Under the pieces are notes generated by a model. That model searched no databases, was not told the DNA's origin, and was given only the letters and a program-made list of their open reading frames with translations. From Alphaproteobacteria bacterium (GTDB taxonomy: Bacteria > Pseudomonadota > Alphaproteobacteria > Micropepsales > Micropepsaceae), in NCBI GenBank assembly GCA_017307315.1, contig JAFKFF010000336.1, positions 1-6,310 of the forward strand: a stretch of 6,310 nt of DNA, read 5' to 3'. This document shows, piece by piece, positions 1 to 6,310 of this stretch; position 1 is the stretch's first letter; each line of letters begins with the position of its first letter. Both the position numbers and the translations under genes were made by a program.

Positions 1-1484
1 CGGCGCCGGGCGACCGCCGCTTTCGCGACGCCGAATGGCAGCAGAACGAGATCTTCGATTTCATCAAGCAATCCTATCTCCTCACCGCGGGCGCGATGCA
101 GGAAATGGTGGCGAACCTTGACGGCATTCCGGAAAAGGAGCGCCGGCGCATCGAATTCTTCACGCGGCAGTTCGCCGACGCCATGTCGCCCACCAACTTC
201 CCCTTCACCAATCCCGAAGTGATGCGCGCCACCCTCGCCTCGAACGGGGAAAATCTGGTGAAGGGCCTTTCGAATCTGATTGCCGATATCGAGCGGGGCC
301 AGGGCGAACTCGCCATCCGTCAATCCGCGGACAGCTTTGTCATCGGCGAGAATATCGCAACCGCCCCCGGCAAGGTCGTGTTCCGCAACAAGCTGATCGA
401 GCTTTTGCAGTTCTCGCCCTCCACGGACGAAGTCTATGAGCGCCCGCTGCTGATCTTTCCGCCCTGGATCAACAAATTCTACATCCTCGACCTGCGGCCG
501 GAAAACAGCTTCATCCGCTGGCTGGTGGGGCAAGGCTACACCGTTTTCGTGGTGTCCTGGGCCAATCCCGACGGCAAGCTGGCCCAGATGGATTTCGAGG
601 ATTATATGCGCGACGGCATTTTCGCCGCGCTGGACGCGGTGAAGGATGCGACGGGCGTGGAAGATCCCAACTGCGTCGGCTACTGCATCGGCGGAACCTT
701 GCTCGCGGCCACCCTCGCCTATATGGCGGCGAAAAAGGATGCGCGCGTCCATTCGGCCACCTTCTGGGCGGCACAAACCGATTTCAGCGAAGCCGGAGAC
801 CTGTCGGTTTTCGTCGACGAAGCGCAGCTCGAGGCGATGGAGCAGATGATGAAGCGCTCCGGCGGGGTGCTCGACGGCGCCAAGATGGCGGGGACCTTCA
901 ACATGCTGAGGGCCAACGACCTGATTTGGTCTTTCGTGATCAGCAACTACATGCTGGGCAAGTCGCCCATGCCGTTCGATCTGCTCTATTGGAACAGCGA
1001 CACGACGCGCATGCCGGAGAAGCTTCACCTCTCCTATTTGCGCCAGTGCTACAAAGACAACCTCCTGGCGCTGGGCAAGATGATGCTGGGCGGGGTGCGG
1101 CTCGATCTTTCCAAGGTGAAAGTGCCGGTCTATCTGCAATCGGCGCGCGAGGATCACATCGCGCCGGCCAATTCGGTGTTCAAGGCCACCCATTTGTTCG
1201 GCGGCCCGGTGCGCTTCGTGCTTGCCGGCTCCGGGCATATCGCCGGCGTGATCAATCCGCCCGCGGCAAAGAAATACCAGTATTGGATCAACGACAAAAA
1301 GACCGAGACCCTGGAAGGTTGGCGCGCCGCCGCCACGGAACATCCCGGCTCCTGGTGGACCGATTGGGATATCTGGCTGTCGCAATTGTCGGGCGCGAAA
1401 ATTCCCGCGCGCCACCCCGGCGACGGGAAATTGAAGGTCCTGGGTGAGGCGCCGGGCGAATATGTGAAAGTGAAGGCGCGATAA
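1..1484 (+). CDS. phaC: Class I poly(3-hydroxyalkanoate) synthase, 5'-truncated by window edge
   Basis: PHA synthase polymerises (R)-3-hydroxyacyl-CoA, typically 3-hydroxybutyryl-CoA, into polyester on the surface of cytoplasmic storage granules. The frame is open from base 3 and already reads family sequence (GDRRFRDAEW, then FDFIKQSYLL), so the ATG at 96 is internal and the true start lies left of the window. About 493 residues are visible. The N-terminal PhaC domain leads into an alpha/beta-hydrolase core carrying the hallmark PPWINKFYILDL (codons near 460-495). The catalytic triad is intact: Cys in GYCIGG (codon 684-686), Asp in REDHIAP (1152-1154) and His in GSGHIAG (1236-1238). The Asp-His spacing of 28 residues equals that of the Cupriavidus necator enzyme (D480/H508). 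Comparison with C319 of that enzyme implies about 90 missing residues and a full length near 585, which fits class I. No phasin, phaR, phaA or phaB is visible next to it. The gene ends in TAA, 9 bp from a convergent gene. Confidence 0.97.
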   Translation, partial: APGDRRFRDAEWQQNEIFDFIKQSYLLTAGAMQEMVANLDGIPEKERRRIEFFTRQFADAMSPTNFPFTNPEVMRATLASNGENLVKGLSNLIADIERGQGELAIRQSADSFVIGENIATAPGKVVFRNKLIELLQFSPSTDEVYERPLLIFPPWINKFYILDLRPENSFIRWLVGQGYTVFVVSWANPDGKLAQMDFEDYMRDGIFAALDAVKDATGVEDPNCVGYCIGGTLLAATLAYMAAKKDARVHSATFWAAQTDFSEAGDLSVFVDEAQLEAMEQMMKRSGGVLDGAKMAGTFNMLRANDLIWSFVISNYMLGKSPMPFDLLYWNSDTTRMPEKLHLSYLRQCYKDNLLALGKMMLGGVRLDLSKVKVPVYLQSAREDHIAPANSVFKATHLFGGPVRFVLAGSGHIAGVINPPAAKKYQYWINDKKTETLEGWRAAATEHPGSWWTDWDIWLSQLSGAKIPARHPGDGKLKVLGEAPGEYVKVKAR

Positions 1485-1493
1485 AATCCGCCG

Positions 1494-2690
1494 CTAGTTG
1501 GTCCGGCCCGGCTCCAGCTTTTCATTCTCGCCGCCCAGCTGCCGGTAATAGCCGGGGCCGTCCCGCCCGCTCAGCCAGAAATCGCGGCGCGGATTGACCA
1601 GAAAGACGTCGCCATTCTTGGCGTGGACATAGCCCAGGCGCAGCTTGTCCAGATAGGTGGCTGCGAAATCGCTATCCTCGCAACCACCGGCAAGGCAGCG
1701 GGCGGACACCGACGTTCGCGCCATCCCCTTGCCGCGGGGGCGCGATGCCGGCGCGAGCTCGGACTGGCAGCGCAGCGAAAGCGCCACGCCGGCCCCGATG
1801 GGCATCGCCCAGCCGATATCGCTGGCCGGCACCGCCACGATCCAGGCCGACAGCACATCCTTGTTCAAACGAAACAGCACAAAGCCGGCCGCGCCATCCT
1901 CGTTGCCGAAATTGAAACCCTCGATTCCGAACGGTCGTTGCTCCATCGGCGCGGGCGTGACCGGGCTCTTGAACATCGCATGCAGGAGACCCGAGACATA
2001 GCCGGATGGACCCTTCCGTTGCTCCGGGTTGAGGCGCACCAGTTTGTAGACCGCATGCATCCCGCCCGTATCGGAAACCAGATGGATCATGCTTTCGCCG
2101 AAATCGCGCACCTGCCATCTCTCCGGCGCCACGCCCGAGCAGACCCCCGCCTTGAGAAGCGGCATGGCCCGGGGACGGATGCTGACGCCATGCGCCAGTT
2201 TCCGCGACCAGGCCGCATTCGCCACCATCACGGGAGGTACCGGCTTCTCCTTGGCCAAGGTGCGCGGCGGATGCACGGTCAGAACCTTGGCATTCACGGG
2301 CGGCGTCGGGTCGAATGTCAGGGCAATGTCGTGCGGATGGATCGCACCCCTGGCTTCGTCGTAAAGCGTGAGCGTGACGCGTTCGCCGGCACTGCGGGAC
2401 CGGATGATATCGGACGCCTGTCGCGCCGAGCGGATCTGGGTTCCGTCGATCGCGGCCACCACCGCGCCCGGACGGATGCCGGCCCGGGCCGCGGGGCTTT
2501 CGGCGGCCACACCCGAAACGAGCGCGCCACGCGCGTTCATCAGAGGCGCGCGCGCATAAGCAGCGTCGGTGGTGCGGGCGAACTCCAGCCCGGAATATCC
2601 CTTGGCCGGTGGGGGACGGGAAACCAGCCAGGCGACCGTGACGGCGCCCAGCGCAATCGCAACGATCACTCCAAACCAAAGCCGCGCCAT
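1494..2690 (-). CDS. Membrane-anchored PDZ-domain protein of unknown function
   Basis: This 398-residue protein opens with a single hydrophobic segment (about residues 4-23) after a short basic N-terminus, so it is probably an inner-membrane protein with its body in the periplasm; an uncleaved anchor is more likely than a signal peptide, since no clear cleavage site is visible. Residues about 47-127 look like a PDZ domain, with the typical core GVAAESPAARAGIRPG followed by VVAAIDG. No protease domain (no trypsin-like or site-2 protease motif) accompanies it. The remaining ~270 residues match no family I recognise. They include four cysteines (184, 308, 332, 337), the last two in a CLAGGC pattern, which could form disulfides in the periplasm. 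The ATG at 2688-2690 is chosen because it directly precedes the membrane segment; the ribosome site ahead of it is weak (AGAAG on the minus strand). The gene runs in the same direction as argC, 123 bp downstream, and converges on phaC. The PDZ call is firm; the function is unknown. Confidence 0.85.
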   Translation of the reverse strand: MARLWFGVIVAIALGAVTVAWLVSRPPPAKGYSGLEFARTTDAAYARAPLMNARGALVSGVAAESPAARAGIRPGAVVAAIDGTQIRSARQASDIIRSRSAGERVTLTLYDEARGAIHPHDIALTFDPTPPVNAKVLTVHPPRTLAKEKPVPPVMVANAAWSRKLAHGVSIRPRAMPLLKAGVCSGVAPERWQVRDFGESMIHLVSDTGGMHAVYKLVRLNPEQRKGPSGYVSGLLHAMFKSPVTPAPMEQRPFGIEGFNFGNEDGAAGFVLFRLNKDVLSAWIVAVPASDIGWAMPIGAGVALSLRCQSELAPASRPRGKGMARTSVSARCLAGGCEDSDFAATYLDKLRLGYVHAKNGDVFLVNPRRDFWLSGRDGPGYYRQLGGENEKLEPGRTN

Positions 2691-2751
2691 TTAGCGCTTC
2701 TAGCACATTTGGAGTCTGCGCAACCCTAAGACCGCGAGGGATTCTGGCCGA

Positions 2752-2787
2752 CCCGCCAGGAGGGCGGGCGGAGCGGGCGAGAGCCCG
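2752..2787. repeat. Two tandem GC-rich hairpins between argC and the PDZ gene
   Basis: Two perfect inverted repeats sit back to back. The first is CCCGCC (2752-2757) pairing with GGCGGG (2763-2768) around a 5-base loop. The second is CGGGC (2774-2778) pairing with GCCCG (2783-2787) around a GAGA loop. Both lie just downstream of the argC stop on the minus strand. Neither is followed by a T-run in either direction, so this is not a classical intrinsic terminator. It could be a REP-like dispersed palindrome, a transcript-stabilising structure after argC, or a weak terminator. The base pairing is seen; the role is inferred. Confidence 0.5.
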
Positions 2788-2813
2788 TGAGCACGCGCGA
2801 CGAAGCGGACGGC

Positions 2814-3761
2814 CTAAAGACCCGCGGTTTCCGGCAGCCCCAGCATGATGTTGAGATTCTGAACAGCCGCACCGCCGGCACCTTTGCCCAGATTGTCGAG
2901 CGCCGCCACCAGGCGCGCCTGCCCCGCCGCTTCGTTGGCGAAGACGAACAGCTTCATGCGATTGCTGTTCGCCAACAATTCCGCATCCAGCCCTTTCATG
3001 CTCGCGGCTTCGTCTAGCCCCGCGACTTCGACCAGCGGCCGCCCGGCATAGGCATCGGCCAGCACGGCATGCAGGTCGCGCGCCCGTGGCTTGGCCGGAA
3101 GCGCCCAAAGCTGCAGCGGAATCTCCACCAGCATGCCGCGATAGAAGCGCGCCACGGTGGGCGCGAACAAGGGCGGATGCGCAAGACCCGCGCGCGCCTG
3201 CATTTCCGGAATATGCTTGTGCCCAAGGCCCAACGCATAAGCGCGCTGCACAGTTTCCACGAAGACCGGCGAGTCCGGCTTCTCGAATTCCTCGATCATG
3301 CTCCTGCCGCCGCCGGAATAGCCGGAGACGCCATGCACGGTGACAGGAAAATCGGCGGGAACCAGCCCGGCGCGCACCAAAGGCCGCGCCAGCGCCAGAA
3401 AGCCGGTCGCCCAGCAGCCAGGATTGGCGACGCGGGCGCTCGAGGCAATTTTTGCATGCCCGTCCGCTTCCAGTTCGGGAAAGCCGTAGGTCCAGCCCTC
3501 GGCGACGCGGAACGCGGTGGACGCGTCGATCACGCGCACCTTCGGATTATCGATCAGCGCAACCGCCTGGCGGGACGCGGCATCCGGCAGGCAGAGAATG
3601 ACCAGATCTGCGGCATTGAGCGCGCGCGCGCGCGCGGCGTCATCCTTGCGCTCCTCTTCGGGCAAGGCCGTGACCGACAGGTCGCCGCGGGCCGCCAGGC
3701 GCTCGCGAATCTCGAGACCCGTGGTTCCAACCGCCCCGTCGATGAAGATTTTCGCCGTCAT
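2814..3761 (-). CDS. argC: N-acetyl-gamma-glutamyl-phosphate reductase, short (type 2) form
   Basis: ArgC carries out the NADPH-dependent reduction of N-acetyl-glutamyl-5-phosphate to N-acetylglutamate-5-semialdehyde, the third step of arginine synthesis, in the cytoplasm. The 315-residue length and sequence fit the short ArgC class common in alphaproteobacteria rather than the ~340-residue form. Residues 1-16 hold the nucleotide-binding start (FIDGAVGTTGLEI). IDASTAFR (78-85) and the GFPEL segment follow. The catalytic cysteine is Cys116 in NPGCWATG; the dimerisation/catalytic domain continues with HGVSGYSGGG (143-152) and HKHIPEM (181-187), which carries the expected histidine. A C-terminal segment returns to the nucleotide domain (VAALDNLGKGAGGAAVQNLN). 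The ATG is supported by a purine-rich GGATAAGG just upstream on the minus strand and by the motif starting at residue 5. No other arg genes are visible. The Trp after the catalytic Cys, where Tyr is usual, is a mild oddity. Confidence 0.96.
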   Translation of the reverse strand: MTAKIFIDGAVGTTGLEIRERLAARGDLSVTALPEEERKDDAARARALNAADLVILCLPDAASRQAVALIDNPKVRVIDASTAFRVAEGWTYGFPELEADGHAKIASSARVANPGCWATGFLALARPLVRAGLVPADFPVTVHGVSGYSGGGRSMIEEFEKPDSPVFVETVQRAYALGLGHKHIPEMQARAGLAHPPLFAPTVARFYRGMLVEIPLQLWALPAKPRARDLHAVLADAYAGRPLVEVAGLDEAASMKGLDAELLANSNRMKLFVFANEAAGQARLVAALDNLGKGAGGAAVQNLNIMLGLPETAGL

Positions 3762-3764
3762 GTG

Positions 3765-3772
3765 CCTTATCC
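3765..3772 (-). promoter_or_regulatory. Probable ribosome binding site of argC
   Basis: On the minus strand GGATAAGG lies three bases ahead of the argC ATG. It is purine-rich and partly complementary to the 16S rRNA 3' end, though the spacing of the AAGG core is short. It agrees with the start set by the N-terminal nucleotide-binding motif. Confidence 0.45.
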
Positions 3773-3895
3773 GGTTTCGGCCTCTCTTAGACTATTTTCC
3801 CGCAGCGGCAAGCGCTTGGCCATGCGCCGGACGCACGGGCGACTTTCCAAGCATGCGGCGGAGGACTAGCATACAAACCGGAAGCGACTGGTTTT

Positions 3896-3900
3896 GGGGG
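3896..3900 (+). promoter_or_regulatory. Ribosome binding site deciding the DUF805 start
   Basis: A GGGGG run sits five bases ahead of the ATG at 3906. It supports that ATG over the in-frame TTG at 3894, which would leave the G-run inside the coding sequence. Confidence 0.5.
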
Positions 3901-3905
3901 CTTGC

Positions 3906-4391
3906 ATGGACCTGAACGCTATCGTCGAGAATTTCCGCGACACCATCACGCGACATTATTTCGACATGACCGGCCGCGTCGGGCGCGAACGCTTCTGGTA
4001 TTTCGTTCTCGCCTGCGTGGTGGTGCAGATCGGGGCCGCCATCCTGCAATCGGTGGTCTTTCTGCCCATCACGGCGTTGACAGGCCTGGCGCTGCTTCTG
4101 CCGATGGCGGGCATGGGCGCGCGCCGGCTCCAGGATACTGGACGCAACGGCAATCTGGTATGGCTTGCGGTCGTACCGGCCGCATTGGCCCAGCTGTTCC
4201 GGATTTTCTTCTTCGGTCCGTTCGGGATCTTCGGCGCCCTCGCCTACATGTTCACGATCGGCCCCATTCTCGGCCTGATCGGCTTTATCGCCGCCGTTGT
4301 TCTTATCTATTTCTGGTGCCAGCCCGGTGATGCCGGACCGAATGCGTATGGCGCGCCGCCAGACGGCAGCGTCCCCGCCACCGCGCCCTGA
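3906..4391 (+). CDS. DUF805 family integral membrane protein
   Basis: This is a small inner-membrane protein of 161 residues. DUF805 proteins are widespread and their biochemical role is not established. Family marks are seen in order: TGRVGRERFW (22-31) just before the first membrane segment, GARRLQDTGRNG (71-82) in a cytosolic loop, and PGDAGPNAYG (140-149) near the C-terminus. Hydrophobic stretches lie at about 31-53, 55-70, 84-103 and 108-137; the last is long enough to cross the membrane or hold two short helices. The tail after residue 150 is short and proline/alanine-rich. The ATG at 3906 was chosen over the TTG at 3894 because of the G-rich ribosome site. The gene stands alone: it diverges from argC and converges on the PQQ dehydrogenase gene, so it is probably transcribed singly. 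Family assignment is firm; function is not known. Confidence 0.92.
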   Translation: MDLNAIVENFRDTITRHYFDMTGRVGRERFWYFVLACVVVQIGAAILQSVVFLPITALTGLALLLPMAGMGARRLQDTGRNGNLVWLAVVPAALAQLFRIFFFGPFGIFGALAYMFTIGPILGLIGFIAAVVLIYFWCQPGDAGPNAYGAPPDGSVPATAP

Positions 4392-4420
4392 ACAGTCCAG
4401 CGCTTTCGGATTTCCGGAGG

Positions 4421-4460
4421 AAGAAAATGGCGGCGGAGCCAAACCGCTCCGCCGCCATCC
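4421..4460 (-). terminator. Strong intrinsic terminator, possibly bidirectional
   Basis: A perfect 12-bp stem, ATGGCGGCGGAG (4427-4438) with CTCCGCCGCCAT (4447-4458), encloses an 8-base loop; one more C-G pair (4439/4446) can extend it to 13 bp. On the minus strand the hairpin is followed directly by TTTTCTT, so it is a good terminator for the PQQ dehydrogenase gene, whose stop is just 9 bases before the hairpin. On the plus strand it is followed only by CCTTCGCTT, so it may end the DUF805 transcript less efficiently. Confidence 0.88.
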
Positions 4461-4466
4461 TTCGCT

Positions 4467-6310
4467 TCAGTTGTTCGGCAGGCTGTAGGCGATGTAATCG
4501 CCCGAGTAATTGCCGCCGCTGACCGCCACCACGATGTACTGCTTGCCGCCCACCGAATAGGTCATCGGCGAGCCCGATTGCGGCGCGGGCATCAAGACCG
4601 CGCCGACCTGCTGGCCCGTTTTCTTGTCATAGGCGCGCAACATCGCGCCGCGCGGATGCTCCGGCGTGGTGGTGAAGAGCGGATCGCCCATGACCACCAG
4701 GCTCTTGGTCACCACCAGGCCGACAGTGCCCGGCTGGCCGGTCTTGGGAATGTTGATCCCCTTCAACGCCGGATTGTTGCGGATGTCGTCGGGCGTGTCG
4801 CCATGGGGCACCTGCCAGACGATGTTGCCGCTATCCAGGTTGATCGCCGACAGCAGGCCGTAAGGCGGCTTCACCAGCGGCATGCCGTCGACATTGCGCG
4901 GCGGCGGCGGGCCGGCGGGCTTTTGCGGATGGGCGGCAAGCGCGGCCTGAAGCTTCGCTTCATCCTCGCTCACCTTGGGCGCATCCGCCGCGCTGCCGAA
5001 TCCGGGGCCGCCGCTGATGCGGAAAGGCTGCCCCGCGGTGCCGAGCAGGTATTTGGCGTCGGTCAGGCCCGGAGGCGGTTCGACCAGGCCCATCTGCACG
5101 ATGCCGGTGTTGGAGGCCGGCGCGAACACGGTGTGCGTTTCCGGATCGTATCCCGCCCCCGGCCAGTTGGTGCCGCCGCCGAAATTGCCGATGGTGAGAA
5201 CCGCGCTGGGATAGCCGACCTTGCTGAGGATCGCGGGCGAGAACATCGGGCCCAGCTTGTAATGATCTTTGATGATTTTCACCGCCTTGGCGCGCAGTTC
5301 CGGGGTGTAATCGATGAGATCGTCCATCGATACGGACTGGCGCGCATAGGCCGCGGGCTTGGTGGGGAAAGGCTGGGTCTTCGAGGTTTTCTCGCCCGGC
5401 ACGTCGCTCTGCGGCACCGGCTTTTCCACGATCGGCCAGACCGGCTTGCCGGTGACGCGGTCGAAGACATAGAGGAACGCTTCCTTGGTCGGCAGCGCCA
5501 CCGCCTTGATCGGCTTGCCGTCGACCACGATGTCGGCCAGCAGCGGCGGCGAGGACAAATCATAGTCCCAGATCGGATGATGCACGATCTGGTAGTGCCA
5601 TTTGCGCTTGCCGGTGGTCAGGTCGACGCAGACCAGACTGTCGCCGAACAGATTGTTGCCCGGGCGCGCGCCGCCATAGGTGTCGTTGGTGGGATCTTCG
5701 ACCGGCAGATAGACGCTGTTCAGTTCGGGATCGACGGTGATGCCGGTCCAGACCCCGACATTGCCGTTGCGGTCGGCGGACCCGTTCTCCCATGTGTCGT
5801 AGCCGAACTCACCCTTTTGCGGGATGGTGCGGAATTTCCACAGCTCCTTGCCCGTACGCACATCCCAGGCGCGCACCAACCCCTTGGTGTTGTTGGCCGT
5901 CAGCGGCTGCATGCCTTCCTTGAAAGCGGAGCCGGCAATGATGACGTCCTTCACCACGGTCGGCGTGGTGTGCAAGCCGATCTCGCCTTTCTCCAAATCG
6001 ATCTGCTCGCCCGCGCCCTTGATGGCGCCGATCTTCATGTCGATCACGCCGTGATCGCCGAAGGATTCCACCGGGCGGCCGGTCTTGGCGTTGAGCTCGA
6101 CCATGCGATAGCCGGTCGTCACATAGATGATGCGCTCGTCACCCTTGCCGTCGGTCCAATAGGATACGCCACGGCCGGAAAGCTGGCGGGGCGCCAGCGC
6201 CGCGCGCGGGCCCTCCTCCATGCTGTAGACCCATTTCAATTCGCCGGTTCGCGCATTGAGCGCGACAACCGCGCGGCGCGAGCCGGCGGTGGTGTAGAGC
6301 ATGCCGTTGA
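4467..6310 (-). CDS. PQQ-dependent dehydrogenase (membrane glucose dehydrogenase-like), 5'-truncated by window edge
   Basis: This is a quinoprotein that oxidises a sugar or alcohol, usually in the periplasm, and passes electrons to the respiratory chain; the substrate cannot be read from sequence. About 613 residues are visible, made of beta-propeller blades with repeated PQQ-type motifs such as VVALNARTGELKW, VRAWDVRTGKELW and VCVDLTTGKRKW. The frame continues beyond the ATG at 6300-6302 to the window end (Asn-Gly before it, as in the family), so that ATG is internal and the true start is off the right edge. HHPIWDYD (5559-5582) carries the expected catalytic Asp (codon 5565-5567), and PTKEAFL carries a Lys (5484-5486) exactly 27 residues later, the same spacing as D466 and K493 of E. 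coli membrane glucose dehydrogenase. The C-terminus closes with SPMTYSVGGKQYIVVAVSGG, typical of the family, and there is no fused cytochrome c domain there. Whether an N-terminal membrane anchor exists cannot be seen. No pqq biosynthesis genes are in view. A strong terminator follows the stop. Confidence 0.93.
   Translation of the reverse strand, partial: NGMLYTTAGSRRAVVALNARTGELKWVYSMEEGPRAALAPRQLSGRGVSYWTDGKGDERIIYVTTGYRMVELNAKTGRPVESFGDHGVIDMKIGAIKGAGEQIDLEKGEIGLHTTPTVVKDVIIAGSAFKEGMQPLTANNTKGLVRAWDVRTGKELWKFRTIPQKGEFGYDTWENGSADRNGNVGVWTGITVDPELNSVYLPVEDPTNDTYGGARPGNNLFGDSLVCVDLTTGKRKWHYQIVHHPIWDYDLSSPPLLADIVVDGKPIKAVALPTKEAFLYVFDRVTGKPVWPIVEKPVPQSDVPGEKTSKTQPFPTKPAAYARQSVSMDDLIDYTPELRAKAVKIIKDHYKLGPMFSPAILSKVGYPSAVLTIGNFGGGTNWPGAGYDPETHTVFAPASNTGIVQMGLVEPPPGLTDAKYLLGTAGQPFRISGGPGFGSAADAPKVSEDEAKLQAALAAHPQKPAGPPPPRNVDGMPLVKPPYGLLSAINLDSGNIVWQVPHGDTPDDIRNNPALKGINIPKTGQPGTVGLVVTKSLVVMGDPLFTTTPEHPRGAMLRAYDKKTGQQVGAVLMPAPQSGSPMTYSVGGKQYIVVAVSGGNYSGDYIAYSLPNN

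Larger units (their letters stand above)
3762..3905. promoter_or_regulatory. Divergent intergenic region between argC and the DUF805 gene
   Basis: These 144 bases separate two outward-facing genes, so promoters for both should lie here. For the plus-strand gene a weak sigma-70-like pair is visible: TTTCCA (3844-3849) and TAGCAT (3867-3872), 17 bases apart, each matching four of six consensus positions. For argC a still weaker candidate on the minus strand is TTGCCG followed 16 bases later by TAAGAG. A perfect 10-base palindrome CAAGCGCTTG lies at 3809-3818, and CCGGTTT (3771-3777) recurs inverted as AAACCGG (3876-3882). No recognisable ArgR or other named operator was found. The promoter assignments are tentative. 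Confidence 0.35.

Noticed and set aside
96..98. ATG at 96 as the start of phaC
   Set aside because: The same frame is open upstream to the window edge and encodes conserved PhaC sequence there, so this Met is internal.
926..1447. 173-codon plus-strand open frame inside phaC
   Set aside because: It lies in a shifted frame over the catalytic Asp/His region of phaC and has low-complexity composition; phaC itself shows no frameshift.
1623..2729. 368-codon plus-strand open frame opposite the PDZ gene
   Set aside because: His/Arg-rich composition, no recognisable domain, and the opposite strand has a membrane segment plus a clear PDZ domain.
2691..2740. Promoter for the PDZ gene (TTGCGC with TAGAAG on the minus strand)
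   Set aside because: Spacing is 15 bases and the -10 match is poor; too weak to list as a feature.
1672..3108. 478-codon minus-strand open frame spanning the PDZ gene, the gap and the argC end
   Set aside because: Its product is Arg/Gly/Ala-rich with no domain, and it overlaps two well-supported genes in another frame; it is a GC-rich shadow.
3069..3869. 266-codon plus-strand open frame opposite argC
   Set aside because: Antisense shadow of a conserved gene, Arg/Gly/His-rich, no domain.
3894..3896. TTG start for the DUF805 gene
   Set aside because: It would put the G-rich ribosome site inside the gene; the ATG at 3906 is better placed.
3792..4442. 216-codon minus-strand open frame opposite the DUF805 gene
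   Set aside because: It covers the DUF805 gene and its 5' region in antisense; the product is hydrophilic with no family resemblance, while the plus strand carries all DUF805 motifs.
6300..6302. ATG (minus strand) as the start of the PQQ dehydrogenase
   Set aside because: The frame continues to the window end and the family's N-terminal blades are missing, so the true start is outside.

Overview
The window is a GC-rich stretch of ordinary bacterial chromosome, densely packed with genes and with no sign of mobile DNA. Gene content points to an alphaproteobacterium: a class I polyhydroxyalkanoate (PHA) synthase, the short (about 315-residue) form of ArgC, a DUF805 membrane protein and a PQQ-dependent dehydrogenase. 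Codon third positions are G/C-rich in every gene, and no gene stands out as recently acquired. The genus cannot be fixed from this sequence. A soil or freshwater alphaproteobacterium is an inference.

Layout, left to right. (1) Positions 1-1484, plus strand: most of phaC, with its first ~90 codons cut off by the left edge. (2) 1494-2690, minus strand: a membrane-anchored, PDZ-domain protein of unknown function, convergent with phaC and only 9 bp from it. (3) 2691-2813: a short intergenic stretch with two tandem GC-rich hairpins. (4) 2814-3761, minus strand: argC, arginine biosynthesis. (5) 3762-3905: divergent intergenic region that must hold the start signals for argC and for the next gene. 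(6) 3906-4391, plus strand: a small DUF805 integral membrane protein. (7) 4392-4466: a strong intrinsic terminator between convergent genes. (8) 4467-6310, minus strand: the C-terminal ~613 residues of a PQQ-dependent dehydrogenase of the membrane glucose dehydrogenase-like type, whose N-terminus lies beyond the right edge.

The genes do not form one pathway. They cover carbon storage (phaC), arginine biosynthesis (argC), periplasmic sugar or alcohol oxidation (PQQ enzyme) and two envelope proteins of unknown role. Only the PDZ gene and argC share orientation side by side, and 123 bp with hairpins separate them, so even co-transcription of that pair is uncertain. I saw no tRNA, rRNA, CRISPR array, insertion sequence or attachment site, and no evidence for a new multi-gene system. 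The least explained item is the long C-terminal region of the PDZ protein.
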